From: Oscillospiraceae bacterium
GTDB lineage: Bacteria > Bacillota_A > Clostridia > Oscillospirales > Oscillospiraceae
Assembly: GCA_017936985.1 (NCBI GenBank)
Contig: JAGBEM010000190.1
Location: 1-14,825 of the forward strand
DNA length: 14,825 bases
Direction: 5' to 3'
Part shown: positions 6,291-14,152 of the stretch, piece by piece
Layout: each line of letters starts with the position of its first letter
Numbering within the stretch: position 1 is the stretch's first letter
The notes under the pieces: generated by a model
The model's database searches: none
What the model was told of the DNA's origin: nothing
Seen by the model: the letters and a program-made list of their open reading frames with translations, nothing else
Program-made: the position numbers and the translations under genes

Positions 6291-6319
6291 TTGACACGCG
6301 GCTAAAGGCGCGATATAAT
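6291..6319 (+). promoter_or_regulatory. Perfect consensus promoter of the peptide transporter cluster
   Basis: TTGACA (6291-6296), a 17-base spacer and TATAAT (6314-6319) match the sigma-A consensus at all twelve positions. Transcription would start near 6326, leaving a 5' leader of about 110 nt. The leader holds a two-part stem: TTTTGCA/TGCAAAA (6347-6353 with 6382-6388) enclosing AATGC/GCATT (6358-6362 with 6371-6375). No known riboswitch is recognised. The strong promoter and strong codon bias of the next gene agree with very high expression. Confidence 0.9.
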
Positions 6320-6437
6320 GAACCCATCTTTACATTCGCAAGGTCCTTTTGCACAATAATGCAGGTTCTGGCATTAGAAATTGCAAAAAGTCTTGCGGAT
6401 AGGGAGAGAAAAAATCCATAATATGGAGGAGAAAATC

Positions 6438-8993
6438 ATGAACAAAAACTTCAAGTCCGTGCTCACGATGGCTTTGTGCTTTGTGCTCGCAGCGGTTATG
6501 GTTGTTGGTTGTGCTCCTGCAGGCCCTGGTCAGGTTGAACAGGCTGTCCTGAAGCAGGCAGCTTACAATACAACTACACAGACCATGCCCAGCAACTGGA
6601 ACGAGTTCACCTATGCGGACAACAATGACACTCAGATCATGAGCTACATTGGTTCTTCTTTCTTCGAATATGACTATAAGTTCGAAGGCGACAAGAAGTT
6701 CAATGCAGACGGCACCGTCAACAAGGCTGGCATCGTTCCCGGTGCTTACACCACCAACTACTCCGCTGCAACCAAGCTCGAGGACGTTACCTCTAGCGTG
6801 GATGCTAAGTGGGGCTACACCGCCGATCAGAAGGCTGAAGGCGGCTATGCCTGGAAGATCACCCTGCGTGATGACCTGAAGTGGGATGATGGCACTGCTA
6901 TCACTGCTGCTGACTTCGTTTACTCCATGCAGCAGCTGCTGGACCCCGCTTTCATGAACTTCCGTGCTAACACCTACTATGACACCCTGATGATCAAGAA
7001 CTCTAAGGCTTACTTCTTCCAGAACCAAGAAGGTACTTATGAGTCTGTTGCAAGCCTGGGCTACAAGACCAACCAGGAAGCTATTGACGCAGGCAAGACC
7101 ATTTACATGGATTCCCAGTTCTTCTGGGGCACCGATTCTTCCTACGTCGATGCGAACGGCAATCCCTGTCCTCAGTGGCTCGCCATTAACGACACCACCG
7201 TTTACACCGGTGAGTATCAGGGCAAGCCCGACCCCGTTTCCGGTGCAGACCTGTGGGCTGCATACGCCGGTTACGTTGAAGTTGGCGCTCAGTATGCACA
7301 GTACGCTACTATCTATGTTGAGAACACCAACCGTGATGTTAAGTGGGATACCGTTGGTATCTACTCCATCGACAGCGAGAACGCTATCGTTCTGTGCCTG
7401 GACAAGGCATACTCCTTCCTGAAGGAAGACGGCAGCCTGTCCGTTTGGGCTCCTTACTACTTCTCCAGCCTGCCCGTTGTTCACAAGGCTAAGTACGAGG
7501 CTTCCAAGATCGCTCCCGCTGACGGCGCAACTCTGTGGACCTCCAACTACAACTCTTCTCTCGAGACCACCGCTAGCTGGGGCCCCTACAAGCTCGTTGA
7601 GTTTGAGGCCGGTTCTCACTACAAGCTCGAAAAGAACGAGCATTGGTACGGCTGGAACCTGGAGCAGTACAAGAACCAGTACAACATCACCGCTATCAAC
7701 TGCCGTAAGGTTGACGAGCCTTCCACCCGTTGGATGGGCTTCCTGAACGGTAGCTACGACGATGCAGTTCTGGATACTGACAACGTTGCTGATTACCTGG
7801 ATTCCAAGTACGTTTACTTCACCTCTACCTCTACCGGTACCTTCGGTATGCAGCTGTACTCCGATCTGGAGACTCTGAAGAACAGCGAAAACAACAACGG
7901 TATTCTGGCTATCCAGGAGTTCCGTCATGCTTTCAACCTCGCTCTGAACAGAAGCGACATCGTTGAGAAGATCTGGCCCGGTTCTTCCGTTCCCTGCTTC
8001 GGTCTGCTGAACGTTGCTTACTACTACGACATCGAGAACTCTCCTGAGCTGGAGGACGGCGGTCAGTACCGCAACACCACCATCGCTAAGGAAGGCATCC
8101 TCCGTGCTTACGGCTTTACCCAGGGCACTGACGGCAAGTGGACCAGCGGCGATCTGAAGGACCTGTCCACCGACGATGCTTACGATGCTCTGACCGGTTA
8201 CAACCCCACTTACGCTAAGGAGCAGATGAAGAAGGCTATCGACATTCTGACTGCTGATCCTGAAAAGTACGGCTACGACGCTACCAAGGACATCACCCTG
8301 GTTTACGGTTCTTCTACCGATAACGACAAGCAGAGATTCCGTGCTACCTACCTGCAGGAGGTTCTGGACGGCCTGACCAAGGACACCGCTCTGGAAGGCA
8401 AGATCAAGGTCGTCTTTGACGCATCCGCCGGTGCTCAGTGGGCAGAGGCTTTCCGTAGCGGCGCAACCCAGATCGGTTTCGGCTACGGCTTCTCCGGCAA
8501 GGCATTTAACCCCTTCGATATCATCGGCGCATTCGTTAACCCCGATGACGATCTGAACTACCATATGTACTGGGATACCTCCTCTATCGACATGACTCTG
8601 ACCATGCCTGCTGGCGATTACGCCGGTGCTGGTGAGACCATCACGATGAGTGTCCAGAACTGGTACTACTGCCTGAACGGTCTGGCTGAGACCGAGAAGC
8701 AGGCTAAGACCTACAACTGGGGTGAAGGCTTCGCTCCTGTTGAGGCAAGACTGATGATCCTGTCCGCTCTGGAGGAGCTCACCATTAAGGAGAGCCGCTC
8801 CGTCATGCTGATCGCTGACAGTGGCGGATCCTTCCTGGGTGCTAAGTTCTCTTACTTCTCCGAAGACGAGCACACCTTCATGGGCTTCGGCGGCCTCAGA
8901 TACATCGAGGTCAACTACACCGATGCTGAGTGGGAAGAGTACGTTAAGCAGAACAACAACGACCTCTCCGCAGAGTACAAGAAGTCCGAGTAA
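6438..8993 (+). CDS. oppA: Oligopeptide-type ABC transporter substrate-binding lipoprotein (SBP family 5), oversized
   Basis: This exported lipoprotein captures the substrate, probably peptides, and delivers it to the permeases. It starts at 6438, after GGAGGAG. A signal peptide ends in a lipobox at VVGC with lipidated Cys25. Family 5 signatures are in order: WKITLRDDLKWDDGTAITA followed by ADFVYS (about 139-163), SWGPYKLVEFEAGSHYKLEK (about 380-399), FRHAFNLALNRSDIV (about 495-509), and a C-terminal lobe beginning near ITLVYG. At 851 residues it is about 300 longer than the usual 520-560. Extra length lies before the first motif and between the first and second (about 220 residues where about 120 is usual). 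Codons are strongly biased to CTG, AAG, TTC, AAC and GCT, unlike the downstream permease genes, which implies high expression. Family certain; substrate unknown; the symbol is family-level only. Confidence 0.9.
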   Translation: MNKNFKSVLTMALCFVLAAVMVVGCAPAGPGQVEQAVLKQAAYNTTTQTMPSNWNEFTYADNNDTQIMSYIGSSFFEYDYKFEGDKKFNADGTVNKAGIVPGAYTTNYSAATKLEDVTSSVDAKWGYTADQKAEGGYAWKITLRDDLKWDDGTAITAADFVYSMQQLLDPAFMNFRANTYYDTLMIKNSKAYFFQNQEGTYESVASLGYKTNQEAIDAGKTIYMDSQFFWGTDSSYVDANGNPCPQWLAINDTTVYTGEYQGKPDPVSGADLWAAYAGYVEVGAQYAQYATIYVENTNRDVKWDTVGIYSIDSENAIVLCLDKAYSFLKEDGSLSVWAPYYFSSLPVVHKAKYEASKIAPADGATLWTSNYNSSLETTASWGPYKLVEFEAGSHYKLEKNEHWYGWNLEQYKNQYNITAINCRKVDEPSTRWMGFLNGSYDDAVLDTDNVADYLDSKYVYFTSTSTGTFGMQLYSDLETLKNSENNNGILAIQEFRHAFNLALNRSDIVEKIWPGSSVPCFGLLNVAYYYDIENSPELEDGGQYRNTTIAKEGILRAYGFTQGTDGKWTSGDLKDLSTDDAYDALTGYNPTYAKEQMKKAIDILTADPEKYGYDATKDITLVYGSSTDNDKQRFRATYLQEVLDGLTKDTALEGKIKVVFDASAGAQWAEAFRSGATQIGFGYGFSGKAFNPFDIIGAFVNPDDDLNYHMYWDTSSIDMTLTMPAGDYAGAGETITMSVQNWYYCLNGLAETEKQAKTYNWGEGFAPVEARLMILSALEELTIKESRSVMLIADSGGSFLGAKFSYFSEDEHTFMGFGGLRYIEVNYTDAEWEEYVKQNNNDLSAEYKKSE

Positions 8994-9033
8994 TTATAGA
9001 TTACTGAATTACCAGGATTAAATGATTCAAACG

Positions 9034-9064
9034 GCGGTGAGCCACTGTGCTCACCGCTAGTTTG
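9034..9064 (+). terminator. Intercistronic hairpin after the binding-protein gene
   Basis: A perfect 9-bp stem (9034-9042 with 9049-9057) with a six-base loop lies 40 nt after the stop codon at 8993. Only a short broken T tract follows (TAGTTTG), so it is probably a leaky terminator or a 3' stabilising structure that keeps the binding-protein message abundant relative to the permease genes. Confidence 0.6.
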
Positions 9065-9327
9065 ACATTTATGCGAATTTCTAAAAACCTGAGCAAGTAG
9101 ATCCGAAGAACGCAACAGTCAAGAATATGACGCTTACGAGGATGAATAATCGTAGGCGAACGGTTTTATAATAGCCGAAAAGGAAAGCTATTCATTGATA
9201 AATTAAGTTGATTTTTACGTCAGTTTTGGCGGTGCGCAGTTTTCGTGCGCACGGGGCCTTTGCAAACAACTGCTTTTTGGCTCGAACACTATGAATTGGA
9301 AAACAACAAAACAGAGGAGAAAAACCT
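9065..9327 (+). other. Gap between binding protein and permease genes, with a second hairpin
   Basis: With the hairpin above, the 8994-9327 gap is 334 nt. It contains a second stem GTGCGCA/TGCGCAC (9232-9238 with 9246-9252) without a T tract. A TATAAT at 9167-9172 has no convincing -35 17 bases upstream (GAATAA), so a weak internal promoter is possible but not shown. I find no open frame with a ribosome site and no tRNA-like fold. Confidence 0.4.
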
Positions 9328-10335
9328 ATGTATATGTTTAAATATGTGTCGAAGCGTTTGGGCTTGATGTTGTTCACATTTTTCATCATTTTTACGATGT
9401 GCTTTGTGCTTATCAAGCTTCTGCCCATCCCAACCAATGCGCTTCCGGGACAGGATCCTGAGATCGTCATGAAAACCCTTGAGGGAAGAGGCTGGATCAC
9501 CAACATTAAAGAGGGTCAGAACGGCGTCTGGACCTATGACCGCGTGCCGATTTTGCTCCAGTACGGAAACTATATCAAGAGAATCGTGACCCAGGGCGAC
9601 TTCGGTATCGTGACCACCTACGGCGAATATCTTAATATGAATATTTGGGAGGTATTTGTCAGCCATCTACCGCCCACGATCTTGATTAATATTTATTCCA
9701 CCCTTATCGGCGTGCCCATCGGCCTCGGTTTGGGCATTTTGGCTGCGCTGAAAAAGAATAAGTGGCAGGACCAGCTGATCAATATTTTTATTATCCTGTT
9801 GATATCGGTTCCCTCCATCGTATTGGCTCTTTTGATCCAGTATGGACTGTGCTTTAAGCTGGGCTGGTTCCCGCTGACGATGTCCACGAGCAACGATTAC
9901 TTCACTTGGGAAGTATTCCGTTCTATGCTCCCTGCTGTATTTGCTTTGTGCCTGGGATCCATTGCAGGCTATGCGCGGTACACCCGTGCAGAGCTCTCCG
10001 AGGTGCTGACAGGAGAGTTTATGCTTTTGGCAAGAACCAAGGGCCTTACAAAACGACAGGCTATCTTCCGGCACGCGATGCGTAACTCTATGGTCGTCAT
10101 CTTCCCCTCAATACTTAGTGAGTTTATCTCGGTGCTTTCGGGATCACTGATTATTGAGAAAATGTTTGGAATCAATGGCGTTGGCGGACTCTACCTCAAC
10201 TCCATCACATTCCAGGATTATGACTTCTTTATGTTGTTATCAGGCTTCTACACCTTGGTAAGCCTTGCTGCAGGTATCGTGATCGATATCAGTTACGGTT
10301 TCATTGACCCGAGAATTAGAATGGGAGCAAAATAA
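9328..10335 (+). CDS. oppB: Peptide ABC transporter permease, OppB/DppB type
   Basis: This 335-residue inner membrane protein forms half of the translocation channel. TM1 is at about 10-31, followed by an extracytoplasmic loop of about 75 residues, then a core of about five further segments starting near ILINIYSTLIGVPIGLGLGI. The EAA coupling motif that contacts the ATPases is EFMLLARTKGLTKRQAIFRH near 230, followed by the family's NSMVVIFPSILSEF. The end GFIDPRIRMGAK is the typical 'DPRIR' close of OppB/DppB. GAGGAG is 8 nt before the ATG. It is only slightly longer than usual, so it is the one part of the system without a large insertion. The next gene begins 2 nt after its stop. Substrate unknown. 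Confidence 0.92.
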   Translation: MYMFKYVSKRLGLMLFTFFIIFTMCFVLIKLLPIPTNALPGQDPEIVMKTLEGRGWITNIKEGQNGVWTYDRVPILLQYGNYIKRIVTQGDFGIVTTYGEYLNMNIWEVFVSHLPPTILINIYSTLIGVPIGLGLGILAALKKNKWQDQLINIFIILLISVPSIVLALLIQYGLCFKLGWFPLTMSTSNDYFTWEVFRSMLPAVFALCLGSIAGYARYTRAELSEVLTGEFMLLARTKGLTKRQAIFRHAMRNSMVVIFPSILSEFISVLSGSLIIEKMFGINGVGGLYLNSITFQDYDFFMLLSGFYTLVSLAAGIVIDISYGFIDPRIRMGAK

Positions 10336-10337
10336 TT

Positions 10338-11918
10338 ATGGATAATAATGTAAATAATATTCCCATAGAGAAGTTTCGATTTGCGTCAAGAGACGATTTG
10401 TATCATGACCAAAAATTTGAAACAAAGCCCGTAAGTTATTTTCAGGGCGCGTTCCAACGCTTCAGTAAGAATAAGGGCGCTGTTGTTGGCGCTGTGGTAA
10501 TTTCCATCCTGGTGCTTTTTGCGATAATCGCCCCCTTCTTTACCCCCTTTCAGCCTGCGTACTACGATATGGTGTATGCACATGTAACCCCCAAGTCAAA
10601 CCTGTTTGCAAACAGCGGCATTGATTTTTGGGACGGCTGCAGACAGAAGGACACGAACTACATTGGTTATCTGAAGGATAAAGCGCTTGCTGCCGAAACC
10701 GGCAGAGAGATCATCAAAAATGGTGAGTATGTGGTAACGGAAGATGGTTCCGGTTATTCTTACCGTTACGATACCTATTACGGTGTAGGCTTCGGTAAGT
10801 ATAAGATCATCTCTGCGGAAGAGTTTGAGGATATTCAGAGATATCAGGATGAAACAGGTCGGCAGGTGCTGTATCCTGTTGTCAAGTATGCGGACAGACC
10901 TACGCTCGAGAAGAATAAATATGACGCCAACATCTACTACAAGGTAGAAAATCCCAATGCGTCCATCCTCCGCCCCAAGCTCGACAGCAAGGGCAACATC
11001 ATTCCGAATTATTGGAAATATGAGGCGGGAGATTCCAACACGCTCATTCCGGAGTATAACTCCCTCAGAATCGAAGGAGAGAACGGCATTCAGGAGAACG
11101 GCAAGCAGTACTTCTACGCCTACGGCCGAAGAGTAGACGGTGGTATTGAGGTAAGAGCGGAATACTACGAATACTATATCTATCGGCATAACGAGGTGCT
11201 GAAAGACGGCATCACGGAGCCGCTGTTCCTGTTTGGCACGACCCAAACGGGTAAAGATATCTTCGCCTGCCTTGCTTACGGCGCAAGATTCTCCTTCATG
11301 TTCGCGACGATTGTCGCACTGGCAAACTTTATTTTCGGCGTTATCTGGGGCTCTATTTCCGGTTACTGCGGCGGTAAGATCGACCTCTTCATGGAAAGAT
11401 TTTCCGAGATTTTGGGTTCCGTACCTACAATGATCGTTATTACGCTTCTGAAATACCATATGGGTACGTCAAGCCAGGCCCTTGTCTTGTTTATAGCGTT
11501 CTTTGCTACAGGATGGATCGGCATGGCGGGAAGAACGCGTATGCAGTTTTACCGTTTCAAGAATCAAGAATATGTTCTGGCGGCAAGAACACTGGGTGCC
11601 CGGGATACGAGAATTATGTTTAAGCATATCTTCCCCAATGGCCTCGGCACAATCGTAACGAGCGTTGCGCTGGTAATTCCCTCGATGATCTACTCGGAGA
11701 CGAGCCTTTCCTATCTGGGTATCATCAACCTGGAAGCGGGCAACACCACCAGTGTCGGTACGCTTATCGCAGCGGGACAGAAGTCCATTATGGCCAACGC
11801 CGGATATGTGGCATTCTTCCCCTGTATGTTCTTAGTTCTTTTGATGCTCAGCTTTAATTTGTTCGGCAACGGTTTGCGCGATGCATTTAATCCGTCGCTC
11901 AGAGGAACGGAGGATTAA
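10338..11918 (+). CDS. oppC: Peptide ABC transporter permease, OppC/DppC type, with a large extracytoplasmic insertion
   Basis: This second channel subunit has 526 residues where about 300 is usual. The cytoplasmic N-terminus (FQGAFQRFSKNKGAVVGA) and TM1 (about 48-67) are normal. Then about 85-290 is a hydrophilic, Tyr-rich stretch (for example YYEYYIYRHNEVLKDG) with no membrane segment, before the normal motif LFLFGTTQTGKDIFACLAYG (about 296-315), which corresponds to 'HPFGTDELGRDVLSRLLYG'. The rest is ordinary: TM2 from about 320, EAA motif EYVLAARTLGARDTRIMFKH (411-430), and final NLFGNGLRDAFNP. By family topology the insertion is outside the membrane, facing the binding protein. The gene lies 2 nt after oppB with GGGAG ahead of it. 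Permease family certain; the inserted domain is not recognised. Confidence 0.92.
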   Translation: MDNNVNNIPIEKFRFASRDDLYHDQKFETKPVSYFQGAFQRFSKNKGAVVGAVVISILVLFAIIAPFFTPFQPAYYDMVYAHVTPKSNLFANSGIDFWDGCRQKDTNYIGYLKDKALAAETGREIIKNGEYVVTEDGSGYSYRYDTYYGVGFGKYKIISAEEFEDIQRYQDETGRQVLYPVVKYADRPTLEKNKYDANIYYKVENPNASILRPKLDSKGNIIPNYWKYEAGDSNTLIPEYNSLRIEGENGIQENGKQYFYAYGRRVDGGIEVRAEYYEYYIYRHNEVLKDGITEPLFLFGTTQTGKDIFACLAYGARFSFMFATIVALANFIFGVIWGSISGYCGGKIDLFMERFSEILGSVPTMIVITLLKYHMGTSSQALVLFIAFFATGWIGMAGRTRMQFYRFKNQEYVLAARTLGARDTRIMFKHIFPNGLGTIVTSVALVIPSMIYSETSLSYLGIINLEAGNTTSVGTLIAAGQKSIMANAGYVAFFPCMFLVLLMLSFNLFGNGLRDAFNPSLRGTED

Positions 11919-11920
11919 GC

Positions 11921-14152
11921 ATGAATAAAGAAATTAAATTATCGGTAAATAATCTTAAGATCTCCTTCCGTACTGATGCCGGCAAGGTACAGGCGGTGCG
12001 TGACATTTCCTTCGATCTTTACAAGGGCGAGACCCTTGCTATCGTTGGAGAATCCGGATCGGGAAAGTCTGTTACCTCTAAGGCAATCATGGGTATTTCT
12101 GCAGTCAACTCTATCTATGAGGGCGGCGAGATCCTTTATGACGGACAAGACCTCACGCGTATTCCTGAAGAGGAGATGCATAAGCTTCGCGGCGATAAGA
12201 TCGCAATGATTTTCCAGGATCCCTTGTCCTCTCTTAACCCCATTATGCGAATCGGCAAGCAGATCACTGAGGCCATGCTTCTGAAGAACAAGGCAAACCG
12301 CAAGGAGGGTCGTGTGACCTTCAATAAAACCCTTGCGGAACTGTCCGAAATGATCAAAAAGGCGCTGGCCGAGACACATAATGCCAATGTATCTGTTTCG
12401 GATGTTGAAAGATATATCAAAACCTTTGACGACTTCAACATTCAGGCGATCAAGCTTGAGAACAGCTATAACGCAGCACGCACCGCCGCAGAGGAAATGA
12501 TCGCGGTAATCGAGGATCTTCTGTTCCTGACCGAAAACAAGCAGAAGGTCGATGTTGTGGCGATGCTTGGCCTCATCCAGCGCAGACTCAAGGAGATCAA
12601 TGACAAATACTTTGTTTCCCAATATGAGGAGACGCTGAAAGCACACGCTGCGGCTTTTGCTGCTGTTATGCGCGCAGAGCGGAGCAAGGTAGGTATCGCT
12701 GATTTTGCCAAGAAGCTTTCGGGTGCCGGTGCATCTAAGAATGAGGCATCCCCGGAGACGGTTGAGGTTCTTAAGGCACTCGAGAAAACCGCACAGGAGA
12801 TGCTGGAGCGGCCCCAGTACAACTTCTTCAGAATCGGCTATTATGTGTATAAGAACCCTGAGACCGATCTGAGCCAGATGTCCGCTGACGAGGCTAATGA
12901 GATTGCCGGAAAGTTCCTCAATGAGGACTTTATGGATGACTTTATCGTTCTTGTGAAGATCGCGGTACAGTATTCCTTTAGCAAGACCACCCAAAACAAG
13001 AAGGCTGCTATTGAAGCATTGGAGAACACCATCAAGTTCTTCAGAGCAGGAGAATTCTCCGCTCAAGAGGCGGATGAGACCTGCAAGAGCGTAAACAAGA
13101 GCGTTCTGGCAGCAATTGATCCCCTTGCCATTATCAAGGATAGCGTAGCGTACACCTTTGACGGAGCTCTCCGCAGAGAGGTAGAGAAGTACTTCTTCTA
13201 TATTAAGAACAATCCTAAGGAAGAGGCTCGCTTTGCGCGTCAAACCGCACAGAGAGAGGCGCTGCTTGCAAAGGGTAAGAAGGTTGACTGGAAGATCGTT
13301 CCCAAGTCGGTTATCGAGCCTGAGGTGCAGATCGAGACGATCGTTTCGGTTCTCACCCGTGTAATGAATAGGTTCAAAGCAGATGTTGCCAGCGCAGAGA
13401 GCTTTGACGTTGATAAGCGCTGCATAGAGATTATTGATTTCCTCAAGGAAAAAGCGTCTCAGGTGGTTTATACACTTACCAAGCGGGTCGCAAAGGAAAA
13501 GGCTATCAAGCTCATGGAAGAGGTTGGTATCCCTGAGGCGAGAATGCGTTACAGACAGTATCCGTTCGAGTTCTCGGGCGGTATGCGTCAGCGTATCGTT
13601 ATCGCTATCGCGCTTTCGGCTAACCCCGATATCCTCATTTGCGACGAGCCCACGACGGCACTGGATGTTACGATCCAGGCGCAGATCCTTGAGCTGATCA
13701 ACCGGCTCAAGCGCGAACACAACCTTTCGATCATCTTTATTACCCACGACCTCGGTGTCGTTGCCAATATGGCGGACAGAATTGCCGTTATGTATGCAGG
13801 TAAAATCGTAGAATACGGCACAGCGGAAGAGGTGTTCTATAACCCGCAGCATCCCTATACCTGGGCGTTGCTTTCCTCTATGCCTGACCTCGACACCAAC
13901 GAAAAGTTGGATGCAATCCCCGGCACACCCCCGAATATGATATATCCCCCTGTCGGAGATGCGTTTGCTGAAAGAAATAAGTACGCAATGGAGATAGACT
14001 TTGAGATGCAGCCCCCCATGTATGAGGTTTCTCCTACACACTTTGCTGCAACATGGCTGCTCCATCCCAACGCACCTAAGGTGGAAATTCCCAAGATCAT
14101 TACCGAGCGTATCCGGCGAATGAAGGAAAGAGGTGGAAACCATGGAGAATAA
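11921..14152 (+). CDS. oppD: Peptide ABC transporter ATPase, OppD/DppD type, with a 400-residue insertion
   Basis: This ATPase powers transport. It has 743 residues against a usual 320-350. Walker A is GESGSGKS (43-50), the Q-loop is [12 protein letters not shown] (96-107), the signature FSGGMRQR (551-558), Walker B ILICDEP (571-577) with catalytic Glu576, D-loop ALDV and His609 of the H-loop, so ATP hydrolysis should be intact. Between about 122 and 522 lies a charged, mostly helical stretch; the normal helical subdomain resumes at [19 protein letters not shown] (524-542). The C-terminal OppD domain is present ([17 protein letters not shown]), but the four cysteines that usually follow are D680, N686, D693 and T711. 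GGAGG lies 7 nt before the ATG, and the gap to oppC is 2 nt. The reading frame is continuous, and the inserted part shares codon use with the rest. Confidence 0.9.
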   Translation: MNKEIKLSVNNLKISFRTDAGKVQAVRDISFDLYKGETLAIVGESGSGKSVTSKAIMGISAVNSIYEGGEILYDGQDLTRIPEEEMHKLRGDKIAMIFQDPLSSLNPIMRIGKQITEAMLLKNKANRKEGRVTFNKTLAELSEMIKKALAETHNANVSVSDVERYIKTFDDFNIQAIKLENSYNAARTAAEEMIAVIEDLLFLTENKQKVDVVAMLGLIQRRLKEINDKYFVSQYEETLKAHAAAFAAVMRAERSKVGIADFAKKLSGAGASKNEASPETVEVLKALEKTAQEMLERPQYNFFRIGYYVYKNPETDLSQMSADEANEIAGKFLNEDFMDDFIVLVKIAVQYSFSKTTQNKKAAIEALENTIKFFRAGEFSAQEADETCKSVNKSVLAAIDPLAIIKDSVAYTFDGALRREVEKYFFYIKNNPKEEARFARQTAQREALLAKGKKVDWKIVPKSVIEPEVQIETIVSVLTRVMNRFKADVASAESFDVDKRCIEIIDFLKEKASQVVYTLTKRVAKEKAIKLMEEVGIPEARMRYRQYPFEFSGGMRQRIVIAIALSANPDILICDEPTTALDVTIQAQILELINRLKREHNLSIIFITHDLGVVANMADRIAVMYAGKIVEYGTAEEVFYNPQHPYTWALLSSMPDLDTNEKLDAIPGTPPNMIYPPVGDAFAERNKYAMEIDFEMQPPMYEVSPTHFAATWLLHPNAPKVEIPKIITERIRRMKERGGNHGE

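Noticed and set aside
5899..6437. Riboswitch, T-box or tRNA gene in the long leader region
   Set aside because: I searched by eye for a T-box sequence, known riboswitch cores and tRNA arms and found only simple dyads and hairpins.
6330..8873. Antisense open frame of 847 codons opposite the binding-protein gene
   Set aside because: It is a shadow caused by the strong codon bias of the plus-strand gene, which avoids codons that would read as stops in reverse. Its translation is repetitive Val/Leu/Ser-rich with no domain, and the plus strand has a lipobox and family motifs.
11921..14152. Possibility that the OppD gene is a misassembly or fusion of an ATPase with an unrelated gene
   Set aside because: The insertion lies inside the ATPase domain in one continuous frame, with smooth codon use, and normal motifs resume exactly where expected; the next ATPase also has an insertion.
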